64,000 nt of DNA from Papaver somniferum (lineage: Eukaryota > Streptophyta > Magnoliopsida > Ranunculales > Papaveraceae). Shown here piece after piece: positions 1-11,074 of this stretch. The stretch spans positions 3,672,208-3,736,207 of the forward strand of contig NW_020650526.1 in the NCBI RefSeq assembly GCF_003573695.1, given 5' to 3'. Position numbers and translations under genes: made by a program. Below the pieces are notes generated by a model that worked only from the letters and a program-made list of their open reading frames with translations, did not search any database and had not been told where the DNA came from. Each line of letters opens with the position of its first letter. The stretch's first letter is position 1.

Positions 1-200
1 ATTGCAAGGAAGCAGGTCACAACAAGGAAGGTTGTAAGAATCCTCTGAAGTACACACCCCCTAGATTTAAGTTGAAGAAGTTCATTTCTGCAAGTATTGA
101 TTTTATGCGTGGTTTCTTATTTGTCTTGGATTATTTGCTTTTTAGTTTTCTTCATTTCGGTTTGCATGGACCAAACGTTTTTATTTTTCTGCAACGATGA
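1..200 (+). pseudogene. MULE transposase, C-terminal tail (copy A)
   Basis: Only the last part of a Mutator-like transposase is inside the window. The first bases fall inside a zinc knuckle of the form C-x2-C-x4-H-x4-C (cysteine codon at 3-5, then the GHNKEGC stretch), followed by a basic segment and a TGA ending at 200. The same bases recur at 40881-41080, where the longer gene carries one stop and probable frameshifts, so this copy is presumably also dead. Seen: the knuckle and near-identity to the downstream copy. Inference: the remainder of the gene lies upstream of the window. Confidence 0.75.
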
Positions 201-770
201 TTATGTGCAAGGATCATTTATTCAGATTTAATATTTTGTGAGTTCACAAGTGAAATGTGTTTTTATTCCCAGTGCGTGTCTTCTGAACAGAGAAGGGAAA
301 TGCATGTGTAACTTTGGTTTACACTTATAAAATATGGATGTATAACTATTGCTTACACATTGTTATTTTTACACTTTTTTGATTTAGCTTTGTCTTAATT
401 GCATGTGTAACAATGAGTTACTTAACCTATGTTTCAGCATTTGACCCTGTTATACATTACACTATATTTTCTTTACCTGTTGACTGGAAACAACATATGT
501 AACTTCAAGTTACACATCTTAATTTGATGTGTAACTTTAAGTTACTTAACCTGTGCATACTTCTGAAACCTGTACACACATCAGGAAAAGTTCTAACAAG
601 ATATTTTTTATAAGTGTAATAACAACTTGTAGTTAACAAAAGTATAAAAGTTTTTAATTTAATGAATTTCAATCCAAAAGTATAGAAGTTTGCAAATCCA
701 AGAACTGCTAAAATCTAGTAACTGATGAAATTTAAAAGTTTTAACAACATATTTGCAAGTCTAATAACAA
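201..770. other. MULE spacer with GTGTAAC/GTTACAC dyads
   Basis: This is AT-rich sequence between the convergent transposase and Ulp1-like genes, with no coding support. It contains short dyads such as ATGTAAC-TTCAA-GTTACAC near 498 and GTGTAAC-TTTAA-GTTACTT near 528, plus single GTGTAAC half-sites. It is repeated at 41081-41650. Confidence 0.7.
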
Positions 771-780
771 NNNNNNNNNN
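771..780. other. assembly gap (10 N)
   Basis: Ten N. In the uninterrupted copy at 41641-41660 the bases matching the two gap edges (770 and 781) are separated by a single C. The true gap length may therefore be one base and the 10 N a placeholder. Confidence 0.95.
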
Positions 781-1377
781 TTGTAGCTAACAACATATGA
801 CTTCTTTACACATCCCCAGATGGATCTGAAAGAATCTTGTAAATCATGCTTCCTCTCATGCAGTTCACCTTGTCAGCCAAGCATCTCACCAAATGTGTTG
901 TTGGTTTTTTTTTCAAGTGGTTTATTCTTCATCCTGATATTCATGTAAGTGCATACAAATAGAAGACAGTCAGGTAATGAACCTTGTTTTGGTGAAGCGA
1001 GATTTTTGGCATTTTCATTCAACCCAAGAGGACAACGGAGTGTCAATTCTCTAGTTATTGCAAATGCATATTTCCTGTCTTGCTGCAAGTGTTCGTGCCT
1101 GAGGTCCTTATTGTCTGATGATTTCATGTGGGACCAAGGTTTAGTGCTAGTCAAGTCATACTCCAGCCGTGTGAAGTGTGTGTTGTTGTTGCATATTGGG
1201 GCGAAAAGTCTGACTGCATTGTTTTTGCACTTGTAATATTCCTTGACAAGCTTAGGAATCCATAATTTCGTGAAATCACCGTCATTATCCAAGTAAGATT
1301 TATGCAAAAACCATTTTCAATATCAAACACACATTTTAAACCAAATGTTACAGAAGTTACACATAAGGCCTTATAAA

Positions 1378-1470
1378 TGGATGTGTAACTTCAGATTACA
1401 CATTATAAATGAATGTGTAACTTCAGTTAACACATTATAAATGCATATGTAATCTCATATTACACATCAC
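1378..1470. repeat. GTGTAAC-N5 dyads in Ulp1-like gene intron
   Basis: This intronic stretch holds GTGTAAC-TTCAG-ATTACAC, a 4-spaced relative (GTGTAAC-TTCA-GTTAACAC) and ATGTAAT-CTCAT-ATTACAC. The three copies are separated by similar ATTATAAATG linkers, suggesting local amplification. Repeated at 6443-6535 and 42249-42341. Confidence 0.65.
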
Positions 1471-2344
1471 ATTTTTCCAACATTAACAAATCTGAGCATG
1501 TTATCATAATCTTACAACACCCATTACACATTATAAATGCAATAAGATTTTAAAATTTTCAAAGTACTTACATATGCTTTCTGTGAGAGGAATAACGCTT
1601 GGTCATACTTGCTGTTTGAGTTCACCTTTGTCCTCAACCTGCTAATGTAGAAATCGATGAATTATGACTCCAAGTAGGCTTCTTTCTTGGTAAGCTGGAG
1701 CATTAGTTCTCCAGTTATATTAAAGAGCGGGGTACCATCTTCGTTGTATTCCATCCAAGCAATGTCTCTACAGTAGAAAGAAGGAAGCAATTAAACAACA
1801 TAACAGAGTCAAGTAGTAAAATACAACGATCAATATTAAAATCTACATTTAAACACAATAATAGAATCAATCATGAGTTCTGGTTATAACTACTTACGTT
1901 TTGGGATGAGTACATAAATATTCAAGCACTCTCTTCTTTTGATTGCCACTCAGCCTTTCAATAACTAGGGAACCTTTCACATCCTTTCTCATTGTCCCGT
2001 CATCTTCTTCAGCAACATCGGTCATTGTTTCTTCTTCTACTTCTGGAACTGCGAGCATTCTTTCTTCTTCTACTTCTGGAACTGCGGCCATTTTTTCTTC
2101 ATTAGCAGTCTTCTTAATCCTCTTTGAATTTCTTTCATACTGTTTCAGATCTTGTGTTTGAATTTTTCTATTCCTCAACGTGCGTTGTTGTATGAATGTT
2201 GGTTGGCTTTCTCTTAGTGCATTCACAACTTCCTTGAGTAACTCTCCTGCAGGTTTTGGAGTTTTATCTATGCCAAGGCTAAAAAAGTTTTCCTGTGTTT
2301 TAGCTATGCAAACAAAAATAGGCAGAATCAAAAAAAGTTGCACA

Positions 2345-2587
2345 TGTGTAACAGAAAGATACACTTGGTGGCCAAGTATGTAACTTAAAGTTACACAAGC
2401 CTAAATAATATGTAACTTCAAGTTACAATTGTATTATAAATATTGTATTGTATGTAACTTAAAGTTAGACAAGCCCTACAATATGTAACTTCAAGTTACA
2501 GAAAGCTACACTTTCATTAATATACTTTGTACTGTATGTAACCTCAAGCTACACATGCCTTTTACAATGTGTAACTTGAAGTTACAC
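2345..2587. repeat. cluster of GTGTAAC-N5-GTTACAC dyads (copy 1)
   Basis: Seven dyads lie in one intron. They are GTGTAAC-AGAAA-GATACAC (2345), ATGTAAC-TTAAA-GTTACAC (about 2380), ATGTAAC-TTCAA-GTTACAA (about 2411), ATGTAAC-TTAAA-GTTAGAC (about 2453), ATGTAAC-TTCAA-GTTACAG (about 2492), ATGTAAC-CTCAA-GCTACAC (about 2537) and a perfect GTGTAAC-TTGAA-GTTACAC (2569-2587). The spacer is five bases every time. Also present at 7410-7652 and 43216-43458. Confidence 0.85.
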
Positions 2588-3310
2588 TTGCATTACAAAC
2601 AAAACATAAAGGAAAAATAAAACATAATAGGTTACATTCACAAGGAAGAGTGGTTACCACTTGAGCTAGGTTCTGCATTCTCCATCATTGCAGGTCCATA
2701 TTCATTTTTGTTAATGTTGTCGACAATCACATCTAGCATTTCACTCACTTCAACATTTATCATATCACCAGGGTTAGATCCTAGTTGCACCAACCTGTAG
2801 GTCTCAGCATTGTCATGTTGTGTTTGCTGTGTTGTAGCAGTTATCACCATAGAGTCCTCAAACTGTGTTGAAAAAAAACTGTCATCAAAGGTTTCAGGTG
2901 TTGGCTGAGTTGGAGCAGTCATAACCAAATTGTCACCAACAGTTCCAGGTGTCTTTTCATTGACTTTTTCTGTTACATCATCACCTGCGGATTTCTCCTG
3001 CGTCCCATCCACACCTCCACCTTCTGCAGCTTTCTTCTGCGCCTCATCCGCAACAGGTGTCTCTTCACCATCTCTCTTCTGCTCCTCATCAACAAGATTT
3101 TAAGGAGTTGGGTTTTACTTTGCAACTAGACTTTTATTTTGTGGAGTATTGAATGTTTTCACTCTCTTCATACTCGAACTGTATGTCCTAAAGGGGGGTT
3201 TTGTGCCCCTCTGCAGCAGTTTGAGCTTGCATAATTATTGGCGTATTTCCATCTTCTAGACTGATACATGGAACTGCACAAGGATCGAAATGAGAAACTT
3301 TTTTATTTAG

Positions 3311-3331
3311 GATGATGATGATGATGATGTT
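3311..3331. repeat. GAT trinucleotide microsatellite
   Basis: About six tandem GAT units followed by a T-run/A-run whose lengths differ between copies. The copy near 8380 has one T more and one A fewer. Useful as a marker of the copies, with no other function apparent. Confidence 0.7.
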
Positions 3332-3455
3332 AATTTTTTTTAAAAAAAAATCAAGAAGAATATATCATTTGTAATCGACAGCTACACATGCATATGACTT
3401 GGATACCTAGCATGTGTAATTTTTTGGTTGAAAATTTTGTTTATTTTAGCATTTG

Positions 3456-3547
3456 TAACTCCATGTTACACATGCATATGACTTGGATACCTAGCATGTG
3501 TAACTCCATGTTACACATGCATCTAACATGTGTAACCAGAAGTTACA
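3456..3547. repeat. GTGTAAC-N5-GTTACAC dyads at LTR insertion site (copy 1)
   Basis: Three dyads in a row: TTGTAAC-TCCAT-GTTACAC, a perfect GTGTAAC-TCCAT-GTTACAC (3498-3516), and GTGTAAC-CAGAA-GTTACA, which is cut after the final A by the LTR starting at 3548. The missing C is found on the far side of the insertion at 27315. The element therefore inserted within a dyad arm. Confidence 0.85.
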
Positions 3548-5835
3548 TGTTAGAGCATAGCTCGGTCGACCTCGCATGCGTTGCTATCTCAAGCATGTTT
3601 GTCAATGTTAGTGATCAAAACTATAAGTCTTGATTTCTAGCCTACATAGCTAAGTCTCGGACTAGGATAGAAAAGTGTAATTGAGCTCAAGGACTTCATG
3701 GCGATTCATCATACAACGACGAAGATATACTCAAGGAATCGTGGAACTTCATCAACGAAAAGGTATGTGGAGACTTGAACTTATCTATCACTCAAAAGTC
3801 TATCTCTTCTATCTCCTACTTCTTATGAGACAAAAGTCGTATGCTATATATACTGGATCATACACATTTGAAATTTTGAGACGAGTATATCTCTCCTATC
3901 TATATCTCGAAATCATGTGTTGGTAAAGCGTTTCGCTTTGATCAAGTTTATCTTCTCCTAGTGACGAAAGTCATGAAAAGTTTCAATTACTTTGATAATT
4001 GCTCTGACGCGAAACGGTCTGTGAATAACGGCTATATAACGTCCTCTGAGAATGTTTCAATGATTGGAATGAGAGTTTAGATTAAATAACCATGTATTCA
4101 TTAATCCGAAGTTTTCGAACTTTGTTGATTGAGAGAAACCGGAGGAATTGGCTTTGCCAAGTCCGCGAACTGACGGAAGTTCTTGTACCGAGAATTTCTG
4201 CTGAGATTTTCCAAAAACTCGTTTGCGTGTAAGTTCGAGAACCTAGTCCGCGAACTGGCGAAAGTCTCTTTGCCGAGATTTTCTGCTGAGTTTGGAAAAC
4301 TCCACCGGTTGTCTTAAGTCCGCGAACTTGTTTGTGAGATTAAGAGGTTATGATATAAAGATGTGCTCTGAACATGAAACTTAAATTACTAAGGAATGCT
4401 TTATGCAAACCGTGGCTATAAATTTCATGAGGCGATTCAATCGAATCGAATCATCTTTGTTTCAATTGTGTCTTGTGTAGTTACATAAGATCTCATAGCA
4501 ATTGAACAACTCTTTAACTAGTTCATTTGAGTCAATTGAACTAGTTATGGTGAAGAAGAACAAGGTTAATATGAAATGCTCATATGGTTAACCTTTTGGG
4601 TTACTATGTTGAACCAACATATACGTACACGTTTGGGCATGATTTTCACAAACCCAGTAAATGCCTACCCAAGTGTGTGTGACAAGCTAAGGTTTCGATA
4701 TAACGATTGAGAAATATTAACTTGAATCTAAATCAGGTTTTCATCTAACGGTGAATATGGATTGCTTTGTAACTAAGGCAAAACCCTGATTTGAAGACTA
4801 AATAAAGGAGATATCTAGCATTGTAAAAAACTAATCCCCACACGTCTGTGTGATACTAGTGCGCTCTCTACAGTAGATTCTCCTTTAACCTTTGGTTTTC
4901 TTCTCTAAAACCAGGTTAACGACTTAAAGACTTCATTGGGATTGTGAAGCCAGACCGATACTACTTTTATCGTAGCTGTGTGATCTGATCTTGCATCTTC
5001 TATCGTACGAGTACAATCTTTAATTGGCTTGCGATCGTGAAATTTCTCTGATAGGCAAGATAAAGAAGTCACAAACATCTTCGTCTCACTGTTTGTGATT
5101 CCTCGAAAAACCGCCTGTATAGTCAGGAAGGATTGTAGAGAGGTGATTGATTAATCTAGGCTGTTCTTCGGGAATATAAGACCAGATTATCAATTGGTTC
5201 CTGTTCACCTTGATTTCATATCTTAAGACGGAACAAAACCTAGGGTTTATCTGTGGAAGAAAGATTTATCCTTTGATAGGCTTTTCTGTGTGAGACAGAT
5301 TTGTTTATTATCAAGTCTGCGATTTTGGGTTGCAGCAACTCTTGGTTGTGGGTGAGATCAGCTAAGGGAATCAAGTGCGCAGTATCCTGCTGGGATCAGA
5401 GGCGTAGGAGTATAACTGTACCTTGAATTAGTGGGAGACTGATTGGGGTTCAACTATAGTCCAGTCTGAAGTTAGCTTGGAGTAGGCTAGTGTCTGTAGC
5501 GGCTTAATACAGTGTGTATTTAATATAGACTAGGTCCCAGGGTTTTTTTTTATTTGCGGTTTCCTCATTAACAAAATTTCTGGTGTCTGTGTTATTTCAT
5601 TTTCCGCATTACATTGTTTATCTTTATAATTGGAATAATACAGGTTGTGCGTTTGTGATCATCAATTGGAAATCCGACCTTTGGTTGTTGATTGATATTG
5701 ATTGATCCTTGGACATTGGTCTTTGGTACCGCCCAAGTTATCTCTCTTTGATAAAGACTCGCAGATTTCCATTTGCTTGAGTAAAGATCAAATCGAGAGA
5801 TTGAGATATAAACTCTTTGATATATCTTTTTATTG
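3548..5835 (+). repeat. long LTR, truncated at gap (copy 1)
   Basis: This matches 8613-10900, that is the first 2,288 bp of a 2,395-bp LTR, and breaks off at the N gap. It begins TGTTAGAGCATAGC directly after TTACA. No internal region follows it. The next sequence after the gap is again MULE DNA, which is the sign of a redundant contig rather than a solo LTR. Confidence 0.85.
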
Positions 5836-5845
5836 NNNNNNNNNN
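5836..5845. other. assembly gap (10 N)
   Basis: Ten N joining a truncated LTR to a MULE segment. The left edge continues naturally at 10901 and the right edge naturally follows 770. The join itself is therefore not supported by either intact copy. Confidence 0.95.
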
Positions 5846-5937
5846 TTGTAGCTAACAACATATGACTTCTTTACACATCCCCAGATGGATCTGAAAGAAT
5901 CTTGTAAATCATGCTTCCTCTCATGCAGTTCACCTTG

Positions 5938-8360
5938 TCAGCCAAGCATCTCACCAAATGTGTTGTTGGTTTTTTTTTCAAGTGGTTTATTCTTCATCCT
6001 GATATTCATGTAAGTGCATACAAATAGAAGACAGTCAGGTAATGAACCTTGTTTTGGTGAAGCGAGATTTTTGGCATTTTCATTCAACCCAAGAGGACAA
6101 CGGAGTGTCAATTCTCTAGTTATTGCAAATGCATATTTCCTGTCTTGCTGCAAGTGTTCGTGCCTGAGGTCCTTATTGTCTGATGATTTCATGTGGGACC
6201 AAGGTTTAGTGCTAGTCAAGTCATACTCCAGCCGTGTGAAGTGTGTGTTGTTGTTGCATATTGGGGCGAAAAGTCTGACTGCATTGTTTTTGCACTTGTA
6301 ATATTCCTTGACAAGCTTAGGAATCCATAATTTCGTGAAATCACCGTCATTATCCAAGTAAGATTTATGCAAAAACCATTTTCAATATCAAACACACATT
6401 TTAAACCAAATGTTACAGAAGTTACACATAAGGCCTTATAAATGGATGTGTAACTTCAGATTACACATTATAAATGAATGTGTAACTTCAGTTAACACAT
6501 TATAAATGCATATGTAATCTCATATTACACATCACATTTTTCCAACATTAACAAATCTGAGCATGTTATCATAATCTTACAACACCCATTACACATTATA
6601 AATGCAATAAGATTTTAAAATTTTCAAAGTACTTACATATGCTTTCTGTGAGAGGAATAACGCTTGGTCATACTTGCTGTTTGAGTTCACCTTTGTCCTC
6701 AACCTGCTAATGTAGAAATCGATGAATTATGACTCCAAGTAGGCTTCTTTCTTGGTAAGCTGGAGCATTAGTTCTCCAGTTATATTAAAGAGCGGGGTAC
6801 CATCTTCGTTGTATTCCATCCAAGCAATGTCTCTACAGTAGAAAGAAGGAAGCAATTAAACAACATAACAGAGTCAAGTAGTAAAATACAACGATCAATA
6901 TTAAAATCTACATTTAAACACAATAATAGAATCAATCATGAGTTCTGGTTATAACTACTTACGTTTTGGGATGAGTACATAAATATTCAAGCACTCTCTT
7001 CTTTTGATTGCCACTCAGCCTTTCAATAACTAGGGAACCTTTCACATCCTTTCTCATTGTCCCGTCATCTTCTTCAGCAACATCGGTCATTGTTTCTTCT
7101 TCTACTTCTGGAACTGCGAGCATTCTTTCTTCTTCTACTTCTGGAACTGCGGCCATTTTTTCTTCATTAGCAGTCTTCTTAATCCTCTTTGAATTTCTTT
7201 CATACTGTTTCAGATCTTGTGTTTGAATTTTTCTATTCCTCAACGTGCGTTGTTGTATGAATGTTGGTTGGCTTTCTCTTAGTGCATTCACAACTTCCTT
7301 GAGTAACTCTCCTGCAGGTTTTGGAGTTTTATCTATGCCAAGGCTAAAAAAGTTTTCCTGTGTTTTAGCTATGCAAACAAAAATAGGCAGAATCAAAAAA
7401 AGTTGCACATGTGTAACAGAAAGATACACTTGGTGGCCAAGTATGTAACTTAAAGTTACACAAGCCTAAATAATATGTAACTTCAAGTTACAATTGTATT
7501 ATAAATATTGTATTGTATGTAACTTAAAGTTAGACAAGCCCTACAATATGTAACTTCAAGTTACAGAAAGCTACACTTTCATTAATATACTTTGTACTGT
7601 ATGTAACCTCAAGCTACACATGCCTTTTACAATGTGTAACTTGAAGTTACACTTGCATTACAAACAAAACATAAAGGAAAAATAAAACATAATAGGTTAC
7701 ATTCACAAGGAAGAGTGGTTACCACTTGAGCTAGGTTCTGCATTCTCCATCATTGCAGGTCCATATTCATTTTTGTTAATGTTGTCGACAATCACATCTA
7801 GCATTTCACTCACTTCAACATTTATCATATCACCAGGGTTAGATCCTAGTTGCACCAACCTGTAGGTCTCAGCATTGTCATGTTGTGTTTGCTGTGTTGT
7901 AGCAGTTATCACCATAGAGTCCTCAAACTGTGTTGAAAAAAAACTGTCATCAAAGGTTTCAGGTGTTGGCTGAGTTGGAGCAGTCATAACCAAATTGTCA
8001 CCAACAGTTCCAGGTGTCTTTTCATTGACTTTTTCTGTTACATCATCACCTACGGATTTCTCCTGCGTCCCATCCACACCTCCACCTTCTGCAGCTTTCT
8101 TCTGCGCCTCATCCGCAACAGGTGTCTCTTCACCATCTCTCTTCTGCTCCTCATCAACAAGATTTTAAGGAGTTGGGTTTTACTTTGCAACTAGACTTTT
8201 ATTTTGTGGAGTATTGAATGTTTTCACTCTCTTCATACTCGAACTGTATGTCCTAAAGGGGGGTTTTGTGCCCCTCTGCAGCAGTTTGAGCTTGCATAAT
8301 TATTGGCGTATTTCCATCTTCTAGACTGATACATGGAACTGCACAAGGATCGAAATGAGA
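5938..8360 (-). pseudogene. MULE-borne Ulp1-like gene, 3' half (copy 2)
   Basis: Same exons and breaks as 873-3295, shifted by 5,065, with the in-frame TAA at 6727-6729. One codon in the acidic region differs from copy 1 (near 8049-8053, Val instead of Ala) and agrees with the copy at 43.9 kb. This is the copy whose 5' half survives at 27544-30032, so it is the true left part of the gene split by the LTR element. Its missing middle is an intron, because the insertion lies in non-coding dyad sequence. Confidence 0.7.
7410..7652. repeat. cluster of GTGTAAC-N5-GTTACAC dyads (copy 2)
   Basis: Same seven dyads as 2345-2587. The perfect copy (spacer TTGAA) is at 7634-7652. Confidence 0.85.
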
Positions 8361-8520
8361 AACTTTTTTATTTAGGATGATGATGATGATGATGTTAATT
8401 TTTTTTTAAAAAAAATCAAGAAGAATATATCATTTGTAATCGACAGCTACACATGCATATGACTTGGATACCTAGCATGTGTAATTTTTTGGTTGAAAAT
8501 TTTGTTTATTTTAGCATTTG

Positions 8521-8612
8521 TAACTCCATGTTACAAATGCATATGACTTGGATACCTAGCATGTGTAACTCCATGTTACACATGCATCTAACATGTGTAA
8601 CCAGAAGTTACA
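8521..8612. repeat. dyads plus TTACA target-site duplication
   Basis: Equivalent of 3456-3547. The last five bases (8608-8612, TTACA) are repeated at 27310-27314 beyond the far LTR. They are the target-site duplication of the 8613-27309 element and form part of the right arm of a GTGTAAC-CAGAA-GTTACAC dyad. Confidence 0.9.
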
Positions 8613-11007
8613 TGTTAGAGCATAGCTCGGTCGACCTCGCATGCGTTGCTATCTCAAGCATGTTTGTCAATGTTAGTGATCAAAACTATAAGTCTTGATT
8701 TCTAGCCTACATAGCTAAGTCTCGGACTAGGATAGAAAAGTGTAATTGAGCTCAAGGACTTCATGGCGATTCATCATACAACGACGAAGATATACTCAAG
8801 GAATCGTGGAACTTCATCAACGAAAAGGTATGTGGAGACTTGAACTTATCTATCACTCAAAAGTCTATCTCTTCTATCTCCTACTTCTTATGAGACAAAA
8901 GTCGTATGCTATATATACTGGATCATACACATTTGAAATTTTGAGACGAGTATATCTCTCCTATCTATATCTCGAAATCATGTGTTGGTAAAGCGTTTCG
9001 CTTTGATCAAGTTTATCTTCTCCTAGTGACGAAAGTCATGAAAAGTTTCAATTACTTTGATAATTGCTCTGACGCGAAACGGTCTGTGAATAACGGCTAT
9101 ATAACGTCCTCTGAGAATGTTTCAATGATTGGAATGAGAGTTTAGATTAAATAACCATGTATTCATTAATCCGAAGTTTTTGAACTTTGTTGATTGAGAG
9201 AAACCGGAGGAATTGGCTTTGCCAAGTCCGCGAACTGACGGAAGTTCTTGTACCGAGAATTTCTGCTGAGATTTTCCAAAAACTCGTTTGCGTGTAAGTT
9301 CGAGAACCTAGTCCGCGAACTGGCGAAAGTCTCTTTGCCGAGATTTTCTGCTGAGTTTGGAAAACTCCACCGGTTGTCTTAAGTCCGCGAACTTGTTTGT
9401 GAGATTAAGAGGTTATAATATAAAGATGTGCTCTGAACATGAAACTTAAATTACTAAGGAATGCTTTATGCAAACCGTGGCTATAAATTTCATGAGGCGA
9501 TTCAATCGAATCGAATCATCTTTGTTTCAATTGTGTCTTGTGTAGTTACATAAGATCTCATAGCAATTGAACAACTCTTTAACTAGTTCATTTGAGTCAA
9601 TTGAACTAGTTATGGTGAAGAAGAACAAGGTTAATATGAAATGCTCATATGGTTAACCTTTTGGGTTACTATGTTGAACCAACATATACGTACACGTTTG
9701 GGCATGATTTTCACAAACCCAGTAAATGCCTACCCAAGTGTGTGTGACAAGCTAAGGTTTCGATATAACGATTGAGAAATATTAACTTGAATCTAAATCA
9801 GGTTTTCATCTAACGGTGAATATGGATTGCTTTGTAACTAAGGCAAAACCCTGATTTGAAGACTAAATAAAGGAGATATCTAGCATTGTAAAAAACTAAT
9901 CCCCACACGTCTGTGTGATACTAGTGCGCTCTCTACAGTAGATTCTCCTTTAACCTTTGGTTTTCTTCTCTAAAACCAGGTTAACGACTTAAAGACTTCA
10001 TTGGGATTGTGAAGCCAGACCGATACTACTTTTATCGTAGCTGTGTGATCTGATCTTGCATCTTCTATCGTACGAGTACAATCTTTAATTGGCTTGCGAT
10101 CGTGAAATTTCTCTGATAGGCAAGATAAAGAAGTCACAAACATCTTCGTCTCACTGTTTGTGATTCCTCGAAAAACCGCCTGTATAGTCAGGAAGGATTG
10201 TAGAGAGGTGATTGATTAATCTAGGCTGTTCTTCGGGAATATAAGACCAGATTATCAATTGGTTCCTGTTCACCTTGATTTCATATCTTAAGACGGAACA
10301 AAACCTAGGGTTTATCTGTGGAAGAAAGATTTATCCTTTGATAGGCTTTTCTGTGTGAGACAGATTTGTTTATTATCAAGTCTGCGATTTTGGGTTGCAG
10401 CAACTCTTGGTTGTGGGTGAGATCAGCTAAGGGAATCAAGTGCGCAGTATCCTGCTGGGATCAGAGGCGTAGGAGTATAACTGTACCTTGAATTAGTGGG
10501 AGACTGATTGGGGTTCAACTATAGTCCAGTCTGAAGTTAGCTTGGAGTAGGCTAGTGTCTGTAGCGGCTTAATACAGTGTGTATTTAATATAGACTAGGT
10601 CCCAGGGTTTTTTTTTATTTGCGGTTTCCTCATTAACAAAATTTCTGGTGTCTGTGTTATTTCATTTTCCGCATTACATTGTTTATCTTTATAATTGGAA
10701 TAATACAGGTTGTGCGTTTGTGATCATCAATTGGAAATCCGACCTTTGGTTGTTGATTGATATTGATTGATCCTTGGACATTGGTCTTTGGTACCGCCCA
10801 AGTTATCTCTCTTTGATAAAGACTCGCAGATTTCCATTTGCTTGAGTAAAGATCAAATCGAGAGATTGAGATATAAACTCTTTGATATATCTTTTTATTG
10901 ATTGCGTCTAACTGTCTAGTTAATTCTCATAAAAAGTATATTGGATTTTGTCCATACAGATTGCTAAGAGAAATATTGGATGGTGTTGTTAGACCCCCTC
11001 TTTTTCA
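8613..11007 (+). repeat. 5' LTR of long-LTR element
   Basis: Starts TG and ends CA. It contains three spaced TCCGCGAAC blocks (about 9226-9390), a feature also kept in the 3' LTR. No open frame of note lies in it. Copies: 3548-5835 (truncated), 24929-27309 (3' LTR) and 44419-46813. Confidence 0.9.
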
Positions 11008-11009
11008 AT

Positions 11010-11024
11010 TGGTATCAGAGCAGG
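11010..11024 (+). other. primer-binding site, tRNA-iMet type
   Basis: TGGTATCAGAGCAGG starts two bases after the LTR terminus. TGGTATCAGAGC is the standard complement of the 3' end of initiator methionine tRNA used by Ty1/copia elements. Confidence 0.92.
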
Positions 11025-11074
11025 CAAACACATTAAAGACCTTATAAGTCTGTGTTTGTAAGCGATCTGACTCT

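Larger units (their letters stand above)
873..3295 (-). pseudogene. MULE-borne Ulp1-like (C48) protease gene, 3' half (copy 1)
   Basis: Minus-strand exons read right to left. An acidic, Q/T-rich region (about 3295-2638) is followed by a basic/acidic exon (about 2307-1894, ending at a good GTAAGT donor), then an exon at 1767-1572, then the C-terminal exon (about 1325-873). The last exon has the Ulp1-type active-site region: within the 144 residues counted from 1307, Q108 lies six before C114 in the GSLPDCLLFVC stretch, and H44 sits in a THF motif where the family usually has HW. Ulp1 proteases cleave SUMO-like modifiers, and MULEs carrying such a domain are known. Breaks: an in-frame TAA at 1662-1664 and stops in the acidic region around 3110-3190. 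The acid residue normally following the HW motif is not evident. The 5' half is displaced to 27544-30032 by the LTR element. Confidence 0.7.
781..5835. repeat. 5,055-bp redundant copy of 5846-10900, bounded by gaps
   Basis: This block matches 5846-10900 at an offset of 5,065 and 41652-46706 at an offset of 40,871. By eye only a handful of single-base differences exist, for example near 2981, 3475, 4111 and 4349. It begins and ends exactly at the two N gaps and stops in mid-LTR. The gap-free third copy contains this stretch only once. An unpurged allelic contig or a misplaced duplicate contig explains it better than a biological tandem duplication. Confidence 0.9.

Noticed and set aside
949..1236. 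95-codon plus-strand frame opposite the Ulp1-like exon
   Set aside because: Antisense shadow of the protease exon.
2345..2587. CRISPR-like spaced repeats
   Set aside because: Repeats are palindromic dyads with 5-bp centres, irregular spacing and no conserved direct repeat plus unique spacer pattern. This is a plant MULE intron.
3681..3926. 81-codon frame at LTR start
   Set aside because: Within LTR sequence, lost in the 3' LTR copy by stops. Non-coding.
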